DNA of 64,000 bases from assembly GCF_018294505.1 (NCBI RefSeq), contig NC_057808.1, positions 222,907,325 to 222,971,324 on the forward strand, written 5' to 3'. This document shows positions 46,401 to 58,875 of this stretch, one piece after another. Within the stretch, counting starts at the first letter, position 1; each line of letters opens with the position of its first letter. Both the position numbers and the translations under genes were made by a program. The notes under the pieces are model-generated. The model was not told the origin of the DNA. It worked only from the letters and a program-made list of their open reading frames with translations, and did not search any database. The DNA is from Triticum aestivum (Eukaryota > Streptophyta > Magnoliopsida > Poales > Poaceae).

Positions 46401-47641
46401 CTTGATTTTGCGTTCCTTACGCGGTTGGGTGATTTATGGGACCCCCTTGACAGTTCGCTTTGAATAAAACTCCTCCAGCAAGGCCCAACCTTGGTTTTAC
46501 CATTTGCTACCACCTATCCCCTTTTCCCTTGGGTTCTGCAGACTCAAGGGTCATCTTTATTTTAGACCCCCCGGGCCAGTGCTCCTCCAAGTGTTGGTCC
46601 GAACCGAGCAGCCTGCGGGGCCACCTCGGGGAAACTCGAGGTCTGGTTTTACTCGTAGCTTGACTTATTCGGTGTGCCCTGAGAACGAGATATGTGCAGT
46701 TCCTATCGGGATTTGTCGGCACATTGGGCGGATTTGCTGGTTTTGTATTACCATTGTCGAAATGTCTTGTAAACCGGGATTCCGAGACTGATCGGGTCTT
46801 TCCGGGAGAAGGTTTATCCTTCGTTGACCGTGAGAGCTTATGATGGGCTAAGTTGGGACACCCCTGCAGGGTATTATCTTTCGAAAGCCGTGCCCGCGGT
46901 TATGCGGCAGATGGGAATTTGTTAATGTCCGGTTGTAGAGAACTTGACACTTGACCCTAATTAAAACGCATCAACCGCGTGTGTAGCCATGATGGTCTCT
47001 TCTCGGCGGAGTCCGGGAAGTGAACACGGTTTCGGGTTATGTTTGACGTAAGTAGGAGTTCAGGATCACTTCTTGATCATTGCTAGTTCACGACCGTTCC
47101 GTTGCTTCTCTTCTCGCTCTCACTTGCGTATGTTAGCCACCATACATGCTAGTGCCTGCTGCAGCTCCACCTTATTACACCATCCTTTCCTATAAGCTTA
47201 TATAGTCTTGATCTCGCGAGTGTGAGATTGCTGAGTCCTCGTGACTCACAGATACTTCCAAAACAGTTGCAGGTGCCGAGGATACTAGTGTAGGTGACGC
47301 AACTGAGCTCAAGTGGGAGCTCGATGAAGATCTTGTCCGTTGTGTTGTTTCTTTTCTTGTTGATCAGTAGTGGAGCCCAGTTGGGACGATCAGGGATCTA
47401 GCAGTTGGGTTGTCTTCTTTTCTTTTGGTTCCGTAGTCGGACCTATGTGTGTACTCTGATTGATGTATGATTTATTATGTATTGTGTGAAGTGGCGATTG
47501 TAAGCCAACTCTTTATCCCATTCTTGTTCATTACATGGGATTGTGTGAAGATGACCCTTCTTGCGACAAAACCACAATGCGGTTATGCCTCTAAGTCGTG
47601 CCTCGACACGTGGGAGATATAGCCGCATCGTGGGTGTTACA
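43467..47641 (+). repeat. 5' LTR of the LARD
   Basis: 4175 bp. It contains a GC-rich, Pro/Ser/Arg-coding-like stretch (about 44050-45000) inside AT-rich flanks. Compared with the 3' LTR it lacks 58 bp at about 45053, lost between two CAAGTTCCTC-like repeats. Confidence 0.93.
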
Positions 47642-50600
47642 AGTTGGTAATCAGAGCCATCCCCGACTTAGGAGCCCCCTGCTTGATCGAATCGCTGGCG
47701 TTGTTGAGTCTAGAACAAAAATGTTTTGAGTCTTAGGATTATATATATCGGAGAGTAGGATTCTTTTTACTCCTCAGTCCCTTCGTCGCTCTGGTGAGGT
47801 CTCCTGACGTAGAAGTTTTGACTCTTCTCTCCTCAAATTTCACTAAAAATTTTTTAGGATCACGCGGGTATCTTGGAATCGTTCCGATGGTTTTGTGACG
47901 AGAACATTGTTCTTGGTGCCTCCTGACATTTAGGGGTTGTGGCAGTGTCCCGGGGAGTTGAGCTCCGAGGTGTTGTCGTCACAATTTTATCGTTGCAGTT
48001 CTGGAATACCTGAGTTTCGCCGACATCGAAATCTCTTTTATGCAGTTGTTGGTGAGATCACCTCGACGCCACCCAGTACTGGGGCGGGAGTTCGGGAGTA
48101 TTGCCATAACTCGTATAACGGATGCTTTTCGAAGGTTGAGGTAAACGATTTCCGAAGGTTTCTTGGTTATGTGTTGACGGATGGATACAGCTGGATCTAG
48201 GTATTGTTAGTTTGGGTGATATATTTTGTGTCCCCTGTATCCCCAACACCAGATTGCATAACCAGAAAGTTTCGGGAGTTTATAAGTGGGAATTCAAGTA
48301 GCTCCTAGGATATCTTTCCGACAGATGCATGATATGAGATTGGGGTTCGACGTCTAGTGGTCCGCCTGTACACGGTTGGTTTTACAGTGGTCTCGTAGTG
48401 TCTTAAAGAGTCCTTGGCTATGCCGACTCGGGGACGCTTCGTATGTCATGTGCACAGCCTTGTACATGATGGTGCTGTATGATCGAGCCCGTGTGGGCCC
48501 CACCACAAAAACTTCGGACGAAATCTCTATCATATGTTTGTTCCGGCTTATTTTGCAAGCCAATCCTTTGTTTTGTTTTTGTTTTGTTTTATTTGTGGTA
48601 TACGAGTTGCTTCAATGACAAGTGTAGATTCCATACCTTTCCTAAACGGTCTTCTCATATTTCTATGTGGATGATAATCCTTCTTGATTATCGAGATTGT
48701 CATGTCAATTCTTTTCCAACCGGTGTGCTTCTCTTCAAGTGGATCTGATCATTTCAACATTCGCGAGATCAATTCTTAGTTCTTTGCAACGGTGTTTGCT
48801 TCATCCGTCCCAAGTTGCCTTTGTTTTTCCCGCCCTCCCACCCTTCTTCCTTCAAGGAATCAGATTTCTTAATCATGTATCCATATTATGGATGTGAAGT
48901 TTCTTCATTCTTTTCCATCAATGTTCTAATCCGCTGTTTTTCAGGAAGATGCTCAGGAAGTTTCAAGTTCATCATTCTTCATTCTTTTCTTCTCCGGTGG
49001 ATTCAATTCAAGCTTTGTCGATCATACCCTTTCCTCGTTTCAAATGCTTTCTCATGTCGGTGCATCTCTTAATCATCCACCTCCTGCTATTTATGTTATC
49101 TGGAGTGCTGAAGATATCTCAGAAGACTCGCATTTCCATTCCCAATCCGTTCAAGCTATCTCCAGGTTGTTATCTCTTTTGATCCATTTAATTCAACCGG
49201 TGCAATCTCCTTTTCAAGTAATCATTTCACGGTGTTTCTTTTGAGTGGGCCTTAACCCACAGGTCTTTTTCCAGGATCTTACCTGACTCTTCTAATTCTT
49301 TCCGGAGTTATTCTCAAATTCATTGCAAAGTTTGATGTAAGAATGAATTATCATCAGTCAAATGTCTTTCTCCAAGATCTTTCAAATTCTTTCATTGTTG
49401 ATTCAACCTTTCTATTCTTCATGGTTCCGGAGTGCCTCGTAAATTCATGGTGGTGTTTCTCGTCATCATTCTCAACATTTGAAGACCGAAGAAGAGTTCC
49501 TCTTAAATCCTTACCCGTTCTTCCAAAGATTCATGGTTCTAACTTGTTGCCATCCTCTCAAATTGTTTCCAATCGCGCAATTCTTTTCTTACCCATCCGG
49601 AGCATTTCAGAGTTGTTTTCATTTCTTGATCATCCAAAGGCCATCTTTTCAACAGATTTATTCGTTCTAAGCTTTCAGCTCTCGTTCTCCAAACCATACC
49701 GGTGCATCACTCAAATATCCTCTAGTCAGCTCGTGATCTATTCGTTCTCATGTATGTAATTTTCCCTCGAGTATTTTCGCGCGTTCTTTATTTCTTACGG
49801 TGTTTTGTCCTCTTTTCTTCAATTGTTTTCAATTCTCGCGGTGGTTCGTTCAAGATTCCTTTTCCTATGTCCTCATATTAATTCCTTCGTTCTTTCCAAA
49901 TCCTACCGGTGGTTCGTTGAAGACTTTTCTCAAGTTTGCGCCATATCTATCTTAATCCTTTCTACGAGCATAAGTAGTATGCCAAATCCGTTGCTTGTCA
50001 TCAATCTAAATTGGTGAAGGCTAAGCATAATGTTATTCTTATTCTTGTTTCATCCAAGTGATTAATTCCTTATTCCGGAGGTTCATTAAAATTCTAGGTT
50101 CCAAGTTGTTCATCTTTTCTTTCCGAAGCTCCAAGTTATTTCAATTATATCATTTCAAAGCTTCATCTAATCATTGCAAGGCTTCTCCCGGAGTTCTTTT
50201 CAACTTTCCATTTCGTTTGATCATTCTTTTATTACCGGAGTTCTTCATGGAGGCTCTACATGGTGGTTCGTCAAGGATTCCTTCCATTTTTCAATTGTTC
50301 TTCAAGATTTCTCTTGAAGTTATGATCCGCCAGGCTATACTCAAAAAATTAACATGGTGTTCAACACATGTTTTGTTTTGAGGAGTTCAAGCATTCTTCA
50401 TCTTGCATTCTAAAGTGCAATTCGTTCTACCTTATCATTTGAGGTGGTGTTATGTCATTCTTGACAATTTGAGTTCGCGTTTCATGTTTCACATGTTGTC
50501 AAGAATGAGATATTTTAAATCCACCAATCTCTTCGTTGGATTTATCTTGTGTCATGTTTCACCTACAGCCTTCCCTAAGGAATGTAGCTATTTGTGGTGC

Positions 50601-51567
50601 TTACCAATGATCCAAGTTTTCTCCTATCCTCTCGGCGAGAGAAGATTTCATCTCTTCGTTGATCTCAAGCAAGCAATTGTTTCTGCTAGTGGCGGGTTGT
50701 CACCTCATAATTTTGAGATGTGTTTCCATAAGCCCACTACAAGCTTATTCTTTTCGTTGTTGGTTTTCCAACAACTCCGTCCAATCCTACTTCATAAGGA
50801 TGCTCCTTAAAAATTCATTTATGGTAGGAGATGTTGGTTTCATTCTTCGTTCTATTCACTCCAACTATCTAACTATCATGCATTGTTTCCGGAGGTGTTG
50901 TGATGTTGCTCTCTTCGACCAATCATCTTGTTTTGTCAAGATCATGTAATTTTTCCTTTCTTATCCGTTTAGTCGGAGTGTCGTGTTTTCATTCGAGTAC
51001 CCTCATCTTATCATTTTTGTCTCCTTCCTCAACCGGAGTGCTGTCTGAAATCTTTCTTACCCCTTGTGTCATTCTTTCATTAGTTCCGGAGGCAATGTGT
51101 TGTTAATTTCATCGAGTATCCACTCATCTTGTCAAGATCATGTTCAATTCCTTCCATTTACAGTCGGAGTGCTGCCCAAATTATATCATTCTTATTCCTT
51201 CCCTATCTTGTTTTAACCGGAGTGGTTTAAATATCTATCGTGTCAATTAACCTCAAGGTTCACATGGTGTTCCTTGTTTCTCTTTTCTACCGGTGTGCTT
51301 TCATATTCCTTTTGATCCGTTAAGCTCTTGTTTCATATTATTCAACCTACAAAGGTTCTCGCAATGTTCCTTGTTCCTCTTGCTGAATGGAGTGTTTTAA
51401 ATTTTGTTCACCTCCGTCGTGTCATTTCTTCAAGCTTTGCAACCTCTCAAGGTTCAATGGTTTCACTCATTTGTCAAAGAAGCAATTTGTTTTACCTCTT
51501 CCCCTTCCATTTCTCTCTGGTGCCATCCTAGATCTCGGGACGAGATCCTCTTGTAGTGGTGGAGTGT
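47642..51567 (+). other. LARD internal domain, non-coding
   Basis: Begins with AGTTGGTAATCAGAGCCAT (primer site 47645-47659) and ends with a purine-rich GTAGTGGTGGAGTGT tract before the 3' LTR. No ORF over about 140 codons and no retroviral motif. The domain is rich in repeated short phrases such as CCGGAGT and TTCAAG. Confidence 0.85.
47645..47659 (+). promoter_or_regulatory. LARD primer binding site
   Basis: TGGTAATCAGAGCCA: the initiator tRNA-Met complement TGGTATCAGAGCCA with one extra A. Confidence 0.75.
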
Positions 51568-54500
51568 TGTAACGCCCCGAGACCGGCGCTTCAGAAGACT
51601 TCCATATTTTTGTGATCTCTGTGTGTTTCTTTTGCTTGCTCTATTTATTTTTGCATTGCATCATGTCATCATGCCATCATGTCATTTAAATTTTTTTAAA
51701 CTCAACTAAGTAAATTGCAGGGATCTTCGATCCATTTAAATCGAGGGAATTCACATGGTGATTTCTCTTTATAACTTATCCTCCTAATATTTATGGAGCT
51801 ATTATAAATATTCCATTAGTTTGGAATTAACCATAACACACTTGCAAATTATCCCAACGCCGTTGTTATCTAAATTCTTGGTCTCCAACCTTGCCATATA
51901 TCCTTTCATCATATTCCGGAGCTTCACCAAAAATCCGAACATTTTGGACCGTCCCTACCCTCACTTCCTATTCAAATCATTTGAATTTAAGTCAAATGAG
52001 TTTGAATTTAACTCTTTCAATCATGGCCTTTTCTATTTTCTCGGAACAAGCACTTTGTTGTGAGTCCGGGAGAATAATCCCCATGCCCAAATTCTTGTCC
52101 ACTCTTTCCTTTTCTCTCCTTTTCTTTCTTTGCTTTTTCTGTTTTTAGAAGAGTTTTGAAGAAGACAGGGAGTGGAGAGCCCAGCAGCCTCCCTCTTCAC
52201 TAGGCCGGCCTCTAAGCCCAAAGCCCAGCCAGCGCCCCCACCAGCTCTAACCCTAGCCCGCACCCTGCTCTCCTCCCTTGCGCCGCCACTTCCTCCTCTC
52301 GATCTCTCCCTCATCTCCCCTGCAGCGCCGCCAGCCTCCCCTGTCTCATCCTCCCGATCCCCTCACCCTCTTCCTCTCGTCCTCTCCCTTGCACCGCCAC
52401 CCAGAGAGAGGAGAGGAGCGAGACCCCCTGTCGCCGAGCGCCCGAGGAGAGGAGTTCCTCGAGCACCGGCCGCCCGCAGCAGCCTCCTCCCCTCGCGACC
52501 CCGCTGCCGCTCCTCCTTTGCCTCGCGTCGCCTTCCGCCGTCAAGCGCCGCCCCCGTCCGGATCCATCGGGCCCTGCCTTGGCCGCGCCTCCCTGCTGCC
52601 GAGGCCCCGCCGCCAATTCCCACCTGCGTCATCCTGTCGAGCACCGGGACAAACGGCAGCAGCTCCTCCTCGCCTCGTCCACGTCGATGAAAGCTGTGCC
52701 TTGGACCTCTGCACCCTCGCCGGAGCGAGTTCGTCCCCGCCGCACCAAGCCCTTCTCCATCGACCTCCGCGACCAGCGCCTCCACTACCTCCCCGTCGCA
52801 GCTCCTGCCTCCTCTCGTCGCTGCCGCCTTCCGTTCCTCGTCACCGCGCCAATAGCCGCCGCTGCCGTGGTCTTCTGCATCGCCAAATCCCAGCACCCGC
52901 GGCCCTCTGCTTTGCCTCGCCAAGCCGTCGATGTTCCTCCTCCGGTGCCTTGTCCCCGTCGGTTTTGCTCGAGCACGCCACCACTGCGCCTCAAGTCTCT
53001 CCCGCCGGGAGCCCCGCTTCATGTCCCTGCCGGCCTCGCGTGGACCTCCTCGCCATGGTTCTATCAAACGCCGCAAGTCGGACGCCAGGAGCACCTCAAG
53101 TTCTGCTACATGTAACAGCTAGTACCACTACGGCCGGAGACCTCGGACCCGTCAAGTACCCTAGATACGCCAAGTTCCTCTACGAAACGTGTACCACTAC
53201 CGTCGACCCGCGAAGACCCGGTGGACATCAAGTTCCTCGCCGTGACCCTGAACATTTACGGAGTGCGTACGACTACGAAACGTGAACCACTACTTCCACT
53301 ACATCGCGAGAACGTCTACTTCCACTGCAAACTCGATCCGCTTCGAAAATGCACGCTTCAAAGGTATAACCCCGAGGCGATGACCCGTGGACGAATGCAT
53401 GCGTGTTGTATGAGATGCACCGTATGTATGCACCATGTCCAAATTGGTCCTTGCATGTTCCTCGTTTCCTTGCCATCGTCATGTGGGAACCCGGTAACCG
53501 GGATCACCCCACCATCGTTTGCATGTTCCGTTCATCCACAGTTTCTTTTGCACCGACATCTCGTCGAGTTGTCGGATCACCGTTATGTTGCCGTGGCATC
53601 ATTTTCGGATTCGTTGCCGTGGCACCCCCTTTTTTCCACCACGGTAACAAATGCCTCGTATCATTTTATACCAACACTTTCATAAAATTGCATATACCTT
53701 GCATATGTCATCCGCATCATGATAACAACATTTAAAATGTCTAAAATTGATGTTTGCATTAAAATTGCTAAATGACATATGGGGATTTTCCGGAATTTTT
53801 GTTTATTATTTCCGGCCTCATTTAACTTGCTTAAATAGATAGTTTATTATGCTTCACCTCTTGCCATGGTAATCAACATTTAATATTGTTGGGTCCATAA
53901 ACGAGAGAGAAATAAATAATTAAATGTGGTGTTTCGTCAATATGCAACTCGTTGCATATTGAGCTCCACTTAATTTGTAGTGTTGTTTGTTGCACTTTGC
54001 CATGCCATGCCTCATTAAACCGGACATGCATCATATTTGTTTTTGCATCATGCCATGTGTATGTGGTGGTTGTTTACTATGTTGTTTGTTTCTTTCCGGG
54101 TTGCTTCTCTCGTTAGCTTCGGTTTTGTTCCGGAGTTGTGAGGATTCGTTCGTCTACGTCCGCTTGTCTTCTTCATGGACTCGTTCTTCTTCCTTGCGGG
54201 ATCTCAGGCAAGATGACCATACCCTCGAAATCACTTCTATCTTTGCTTGCTAGTTGTTCGCTCTATTGCTATGCCGCGTTACCTATCACTTGCTCTTCAA
54301 GCCTCCCAAATTGCCATGAACCTCTAACCTTTGTCACCCTTCCTAGCAAACCGTTGTTTGGCTATGTTACCGCTTTGCTCAGCCCCTCTTATAGCGTTGC
54401 TAGTTGCAGGTGAAGATGAAGATTGCTCCATGTTGGATTATGTTTATGTTGGGATATCACAATATCTCTTATTTAATTAATGCATCTATATACTTGGTAA

Positions 54501-55815
54501 AGGGTGGAAGGCTCGGCCTTATGCCTGGTGTTTTGTTCCACTCTTGCCGCCCTAGTTTCCGTCATACCGGTGTTATGTTCCTTGATTTTGCGTTCCTTAC
54601 GCGGTTGGGTGATTTATGGGACCCCTTGACAGTTCGCTTTGAATAAAACTCCTCCAGCAAGGCCCAACCTTGGTTTTACCATTTGCCTACCTAAGCCTTT
54701 TTCCCTTGGGTTCTGCAGACTCAAGGGTCATCTTTATTTTAACCCCCCGGGCCAGTGCTCCTTCGAGTGTTGGTCCAACCGGTAGCCTGCGGGGCCACCT
54801 CGGGGAAACTCGAGGTCTGGTTTTACTCGTAGCTTGACTATCCGGTGTGCCCTGAGAACGAGATATGTGCAGCTCCTATCGGGATTTGTCGGCACATCGG
54901 GCGGCTTTGCTGGTCTTGTTTTACCATTGTCGAAATGTCTTGTAAACCGGGATTCCGAGACTGATCGGGTCTTTCCGGGAGAAGGTTTATCCTTCGTTGA
55001 CCGTGAGAGCTTATGATGGGCTAAGTTGGGACACCCCTGCAGGGTATTATCTTTCGAAAGCCGTGCCCGTGGTTATGTGGCAGATGGGAATTTGTTAATG
55101 TCCGGTTGTAGAGAACTTGACACTTGACCTTAATTAAAACGCATCAACCGCGTGTGTAGCCGTGATGGTCTCTTCTCGGCGGAGTCCGGGAAGTGAACAC
55201 GGTTTCTGGGTTATGTTTGACGTAAGTAGGAGTTCAGGATCACTTCTTGATCATTGCTAGTTCACGACCGTTCCGTTGCTTCTCTTCTCGCTCTTATTTG
55301 CGTATGTTAGCCACCATATATGCTAGTGCTTGCTGCAGCTCCACCTTATTACCCATCCTTTCCTATAAGCTTAAATAGTCTTGATCTCGCGGGTGTGAGA
55401 TTGCTGAGTCCTCGTGACTCACAGATACTTCCAAAACAGTTGCAGGTGCCGAGGATACCAGTGCAGGTGACGCAACTGAGCTCAAGTGGGAGCTCGATGA
55501 AGATCTTGTTCGTTGTGTTGTTTCTTTTCTTGTTGATCAGTAGTGGAGCCCAGTTGGGACGATCAGGGATCTAGCAGTTGGGTTGTCTTCTTTTCTTTTG
55601 GTTCCGTAGTTGGACCTATGTGTGTACTCTGATTGATGTATGATTCATATATGTATTGTGTGAACTGGCGATTGTAAGCCAACTCTTTATCCCATTCTTG
55701 TTCATTACATGGGATTGTGTGAAGATGACCCTTCTTGCGACAAAACCACAATGCGGTTATGCCTCTAAGTCGTGCCTCGACACGTGGGAGATATAGCCGC
55801 ATCGTGGGTGTTACA
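51568..55815 (+). repeat. 3' LTR of the LARD
   Basis: 4248 bp and very similar to 43467-47641 (roughly 97-98 percent by eye, not counted), with the extra 58 bp near 53171-53228 and a longer ATCATG-type repeat near 51660-51700. Confidence 0.93.
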
Positions 55816-56082
55816 ACCCCTCTGGTACTTCTTTGGCCCATGTTGTGTCTTTTGGTCCATAAAAATTCTCCGAAAAGTTTCGCTGCATTTGGACTCCATT
55901 TGGTACTGATATTCCGCGATGTAAAAAACAAGCAAAAAACAACAACTGGCACTAGGCACTATGTCAATAGGTTAGTCCCAAAAAATGATATAAAGTTGCT
56001 ATAAAATGATTGTAAAACATCCAAGCTGATAATATAATCGCATGGAACAATAAAAAATTATAGATACGTTGGAGACGTATCA

Positions 56083-56180
56083 ATTACGTACAAGCCTATT
56101 CTCAATTTTTTGTTGTTATGAGCATCCACTTGACTTGACCATGTCAGTTCGAGAATGGTTAAGTTGTGGGTGCATGCACA
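56083..56180. repeat. 202-bp tandem repeat, resumed
   Basis: After ATTAC the sequence GTACAAGCCTATTCTCAATTT continues the unit that was broken at 34504, and fades out after about 100 bp. Confidence 0.8.
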
Positions 56181-56439
56181 CATTGATTTCTTTCATTCTA
56201 CTTTGCTTTGAAAATGCATGTCGATCCATGTGGGTTTGTGTAGTAGTGGCGCCGGCGGCGGATAAGGTTATGGAGGCGAGCGGTTAAATGTGGCGGGGGC
56301 TACATATACGACATAGGAAGGGGTGGGTTGCGGCGTTAAACCGCCATTAATCAGAGCAGTGGCGTGAGTCCTGCTGTGTGAAAACGCGAGCAAACGCTTA
56401 CAACAGGCGATGTTGATTCCGTTTTGCATGCTAATGCGC
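56181..56439. other. Unclassified sequence
   Basis: Mixed GC content, no gene recognised. Confidence 0.35.
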
Positions 56440-56585
56440 CTTACATGTTGCTCCCATGCGAATGCATGTGGCTTCCATGCCCAGCCGAATTCATGCGGCC
56501 TTACATGTCGGTCCCATGCGAATGCATGCAGCCTTACATGTTGGTCCCACGCAAATGCTTGCGGCCTTACATGTTGGCCCCACGC
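56440..56585. repeat. Minisatellite, unit about 33-38 bp
   Basis: Four to five imperfect copies of GCCTTACATGTTGGTCCCA plus GCGAATGCATGC. ORFs across it are artefacts of the repeat. Confidence 0.75.
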
Positions 56586-57760
56586 GTCAGCACCGATGAA
56601 GTAACTGTCAAAGGCTTTGACCTGACGACAAGGCATTCTTTGGCCTTTTATGAGGCACGGACGAGTGGAGGAGGGCAAAAATGAGCAAAGTTAGATCGCC
56701 CGAGGAAAACTGAGCACAACTAAGGAAGGAGGGACATAGAAATAGAAGTCCCTAAATTAAAATTGGGCATAACTTGCAATTTGTAAATCCAAATTAAATA
56801 ATTATTTTTTACTCAATTAAACTAGTGAATTGTAGTTTCAACTTACCTCACTGTAGTAAACTTTTAAATAAAATAAAATTGAATTTAAATATAGTTCCAC
56901 AATAGATATAATTCAAACAATATTTAAATCTAAATCTAGTTTAACCTTGAAATATATTTTTTACTAGAACAATTATTCTGCAACTCAATTGAGAAACTTA
57001 AAATGAACTTTAGTAAATATTTTGGATTATTATTTGACTTTAGAAAATTAAATTAATTTGAATTTAATTCAAACATAGTTCGCTTATAACTTAAAAACCA
57101 TAGGTTCAATTTGGCTAAGACCCTTGCAATATTATTAAGGAATTTAAAATTAAACTTAGCAATTGTTTGGAGTTATAATTGACTTTAGGAAATTAAGCTG
57201 AATTTGACTTAGATAAAATTGAAACTTAGTAGGTGACTTTGGATTTAAACTTGACTGAACTTAATTAATAACCATGGATTTAAACTTGAATTAGATCAAA
57301 CTTGAATAAGGTTTAAATGATAACTTTAGAAAGTGATCTTGGATTTATATTTGAATTTAGTTTAAACTTGAATTAAAATAAATGAACTATAGTAATTATG
57401 CTAGATTTATATTTGACTTTAGTTCAAAGTTGATTGAAACTTGAAATGAACCCTATAATCATTTTGGATTATTATTTAACTTTAGGAATTCAAACTTAAT
57501 CTAAATTTAACTAAGATTTTATTAAAACTCAATTCCAATTGAGTTCAACTAAAGTAAACCCTATTTCAAATTCAATCTGAATTATTAGTCAAGCCAATTT
57601 AATGAACCTAGATGAACTTATTCAACTTAGTTAAAACTAATTCAAATTATTTGAAACCAATTCAAATATGAAGTTGAAGAGTTAAAAATAATTCAAAGTT
57701 AAATATGTACCCAACTTAAGTCAAGATCAACTAGTGAAACTTAAATGAAACCAAGCCAAC
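56586..57760. other. AT-rich DNA, unclassified
   Basis: No gene. From about 56750 it is AT-rich with loosely repeated phrases such as TTAAACTTGAATTA and GACTTTAG. Probably old transposon sequence. Confidence 0.45.
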
Positions 57761-58396
57761 TGTCGTGGAATTGTCACGGCAGATGTCCTTAGTGACAGGA
57801 CTTAGTCGTGAGGCCAGTGCATCTATGTGGTAGCTTGAGAGGGGTTGGTTGGAATCGAGATACGCAACACAAGACGAGGGTTTAGACATCTTCGGGCCCC
57901 GGGAAAAATCATCTGGTAACAACCCTACATGTTGTTTGTGGCTAGGTCTCATTATCATCACGAGGGAGTCGCTGTATAAGACGGCTCCCCTTTAGTTGTG
58001 TCTAGCCTTAGCGATTATTTTTCCCCTCTCTCTTGGGGTGCCCTGCCCCTCCTTATATATGTTGAAGGGGCGGGTTACATGACTAGTCCTAGTAGGATTA
58101 GGATTACTCTATTACAAGTGGAGTCCTAGTCTTGCTTCCTTTGAAGGAGAATATTCATTATGCCTTTCATCTTAAGCCGGCCCACCATAACATGAGACGG
58201 CCTTCTCGGCCTTGGGCCTAGTCCTCTATCTGACCCGCCGTCGAGGCCATCAGTGAGTCGCCAGGCTCGTGAGTCGTCAAACCAGTAAGACGCCAGACTC
58301 GTAAGTCGCCAATCCTCTGGCGGTTACCAATGAAACGCCAAGTCCCAGCCGGGTCATATATCCCGCCGGGTCATACCGCGGGGTATATCCCCGACA
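57761..58396 (-). repeat. LTR of the - strand gypsy element
   Basis: + strand ends TGTCGTGGAATTG and TATCCCCGACA. It contains repeated GAGTCGCCA / AAGTCGCCA phrases near 58250-58310. Confidence 0.8.
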
Positions 58397-58875
58397 TTAG
58401 CCCCCAGTTTTATTTGGATTTATCCATGTTAAACTGATCCTGCAAAATAACTCAAGAAAAAATTTGACAGGTTGTGCTCCGTGTTAACTATCTTTGTAAG
58501 CCGGCACCTCATCGTCGTTAAGTCCTTGTCATTTCCTTCTTCTAGAAAATCCGGGTCAATAGACCAGCTTCATAATCAATTTGCTTGTAGAAGAAATATT
58601 GTAAATAAAGAATCCATTTGAGTCGGCCTTCAATGCTCTGACTTGACAAAAATATTGCTCTTCAAATATTCAACTGATATTCAGCCGGCTTGAAAATGTA
58701 GAACTTGTCGAGCTATGATCTCCAAAATTATCGGGTTATAAAAACTGATGATTCTGAGTCATGACTGTTATAGACGCTGGGTCATGATTGTTGCTAATCA
58801 TCAAGCTTGAAAATATACCTCCCTTATATGCATATCACTTGTAGCCCCCAAGTGTTAAGAAGGGAGCGTAGTAAC
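57761..58875 (-). mobile_element. Gypsy-type element, 3' end only
   Basis: A 636-bp LTR (57761-58396; on the - strand it starts TGTCGGGGATATACCCC and ends CACGACA) is followed on the + strand by TTAGCCCCCAG, whose complement CTGGGGGCTAA is a polypurine tract. This puts the 3' end of a - strand element here. Its internal domain (58397-58875) is cut by the copia element at 58876. The rest must lie beyond the window. The CCGGGTCATA-rich LTR is of a common wheat gypsy type; family not certain. Confidence 0.8.

Larger units (their letters stand above)
43467..55815 (+). mobile_element. Large retrotransposon derivative (LARD), Sukkula-like, complete
   Basis: 12.35 kb with LTRs of 4175 and 4248 bp, a 3.9 kb internal domain without gag or pol, and a 5-bp duplication ACCCC (43462-43466, 55816-55820). 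The ends are TGTAACGCCCCGAG and GGGTGTTACA. The primer site fits initiator tRNA-Met with one extra base. Long LTRs around a long non-coding internal domain match the LARD class described in barley and relatives (Sukkula). Movement would need enzymes from another element. Orientation is opposite to the LTR it hit. The name Sukkula is by structure, not by alignment. Confidence 0.9.
34505..56082 (-). mobile_element. Composite gypsy-like element with three LTRs and two internal domains
   Basis: The whole 21.6 kb is flanked by one 5-bp duplication, ATTAC (34500-34504 and 56083-56087), and joins the two parts of the 202-bp repeat. Read from the right (- strand): LTR-c (56082-42133, with the LARD inside), internal domain (42132-38598), full LTR-b (38597-37017), second internal domain, partly deleted (37016-35317), and truncated LTR-a (35316-34505). 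Neither internal domain has protease, RT or integrase, so it is non-autonomous. A three-LTR arrangement within one duplication is best explained by unequal recombination between copies. Confidence 0.85.
42133..56082 (-). repeat. LTR-c, split by the LARD
   Basis: Parts 42133-43466 and 55821-56082 together make 1596 bp and align with LTR-b. Left end TGGTAGCAGG, right end GGAGACGTATCA followed by ATTAC. Confidence 0.9.
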
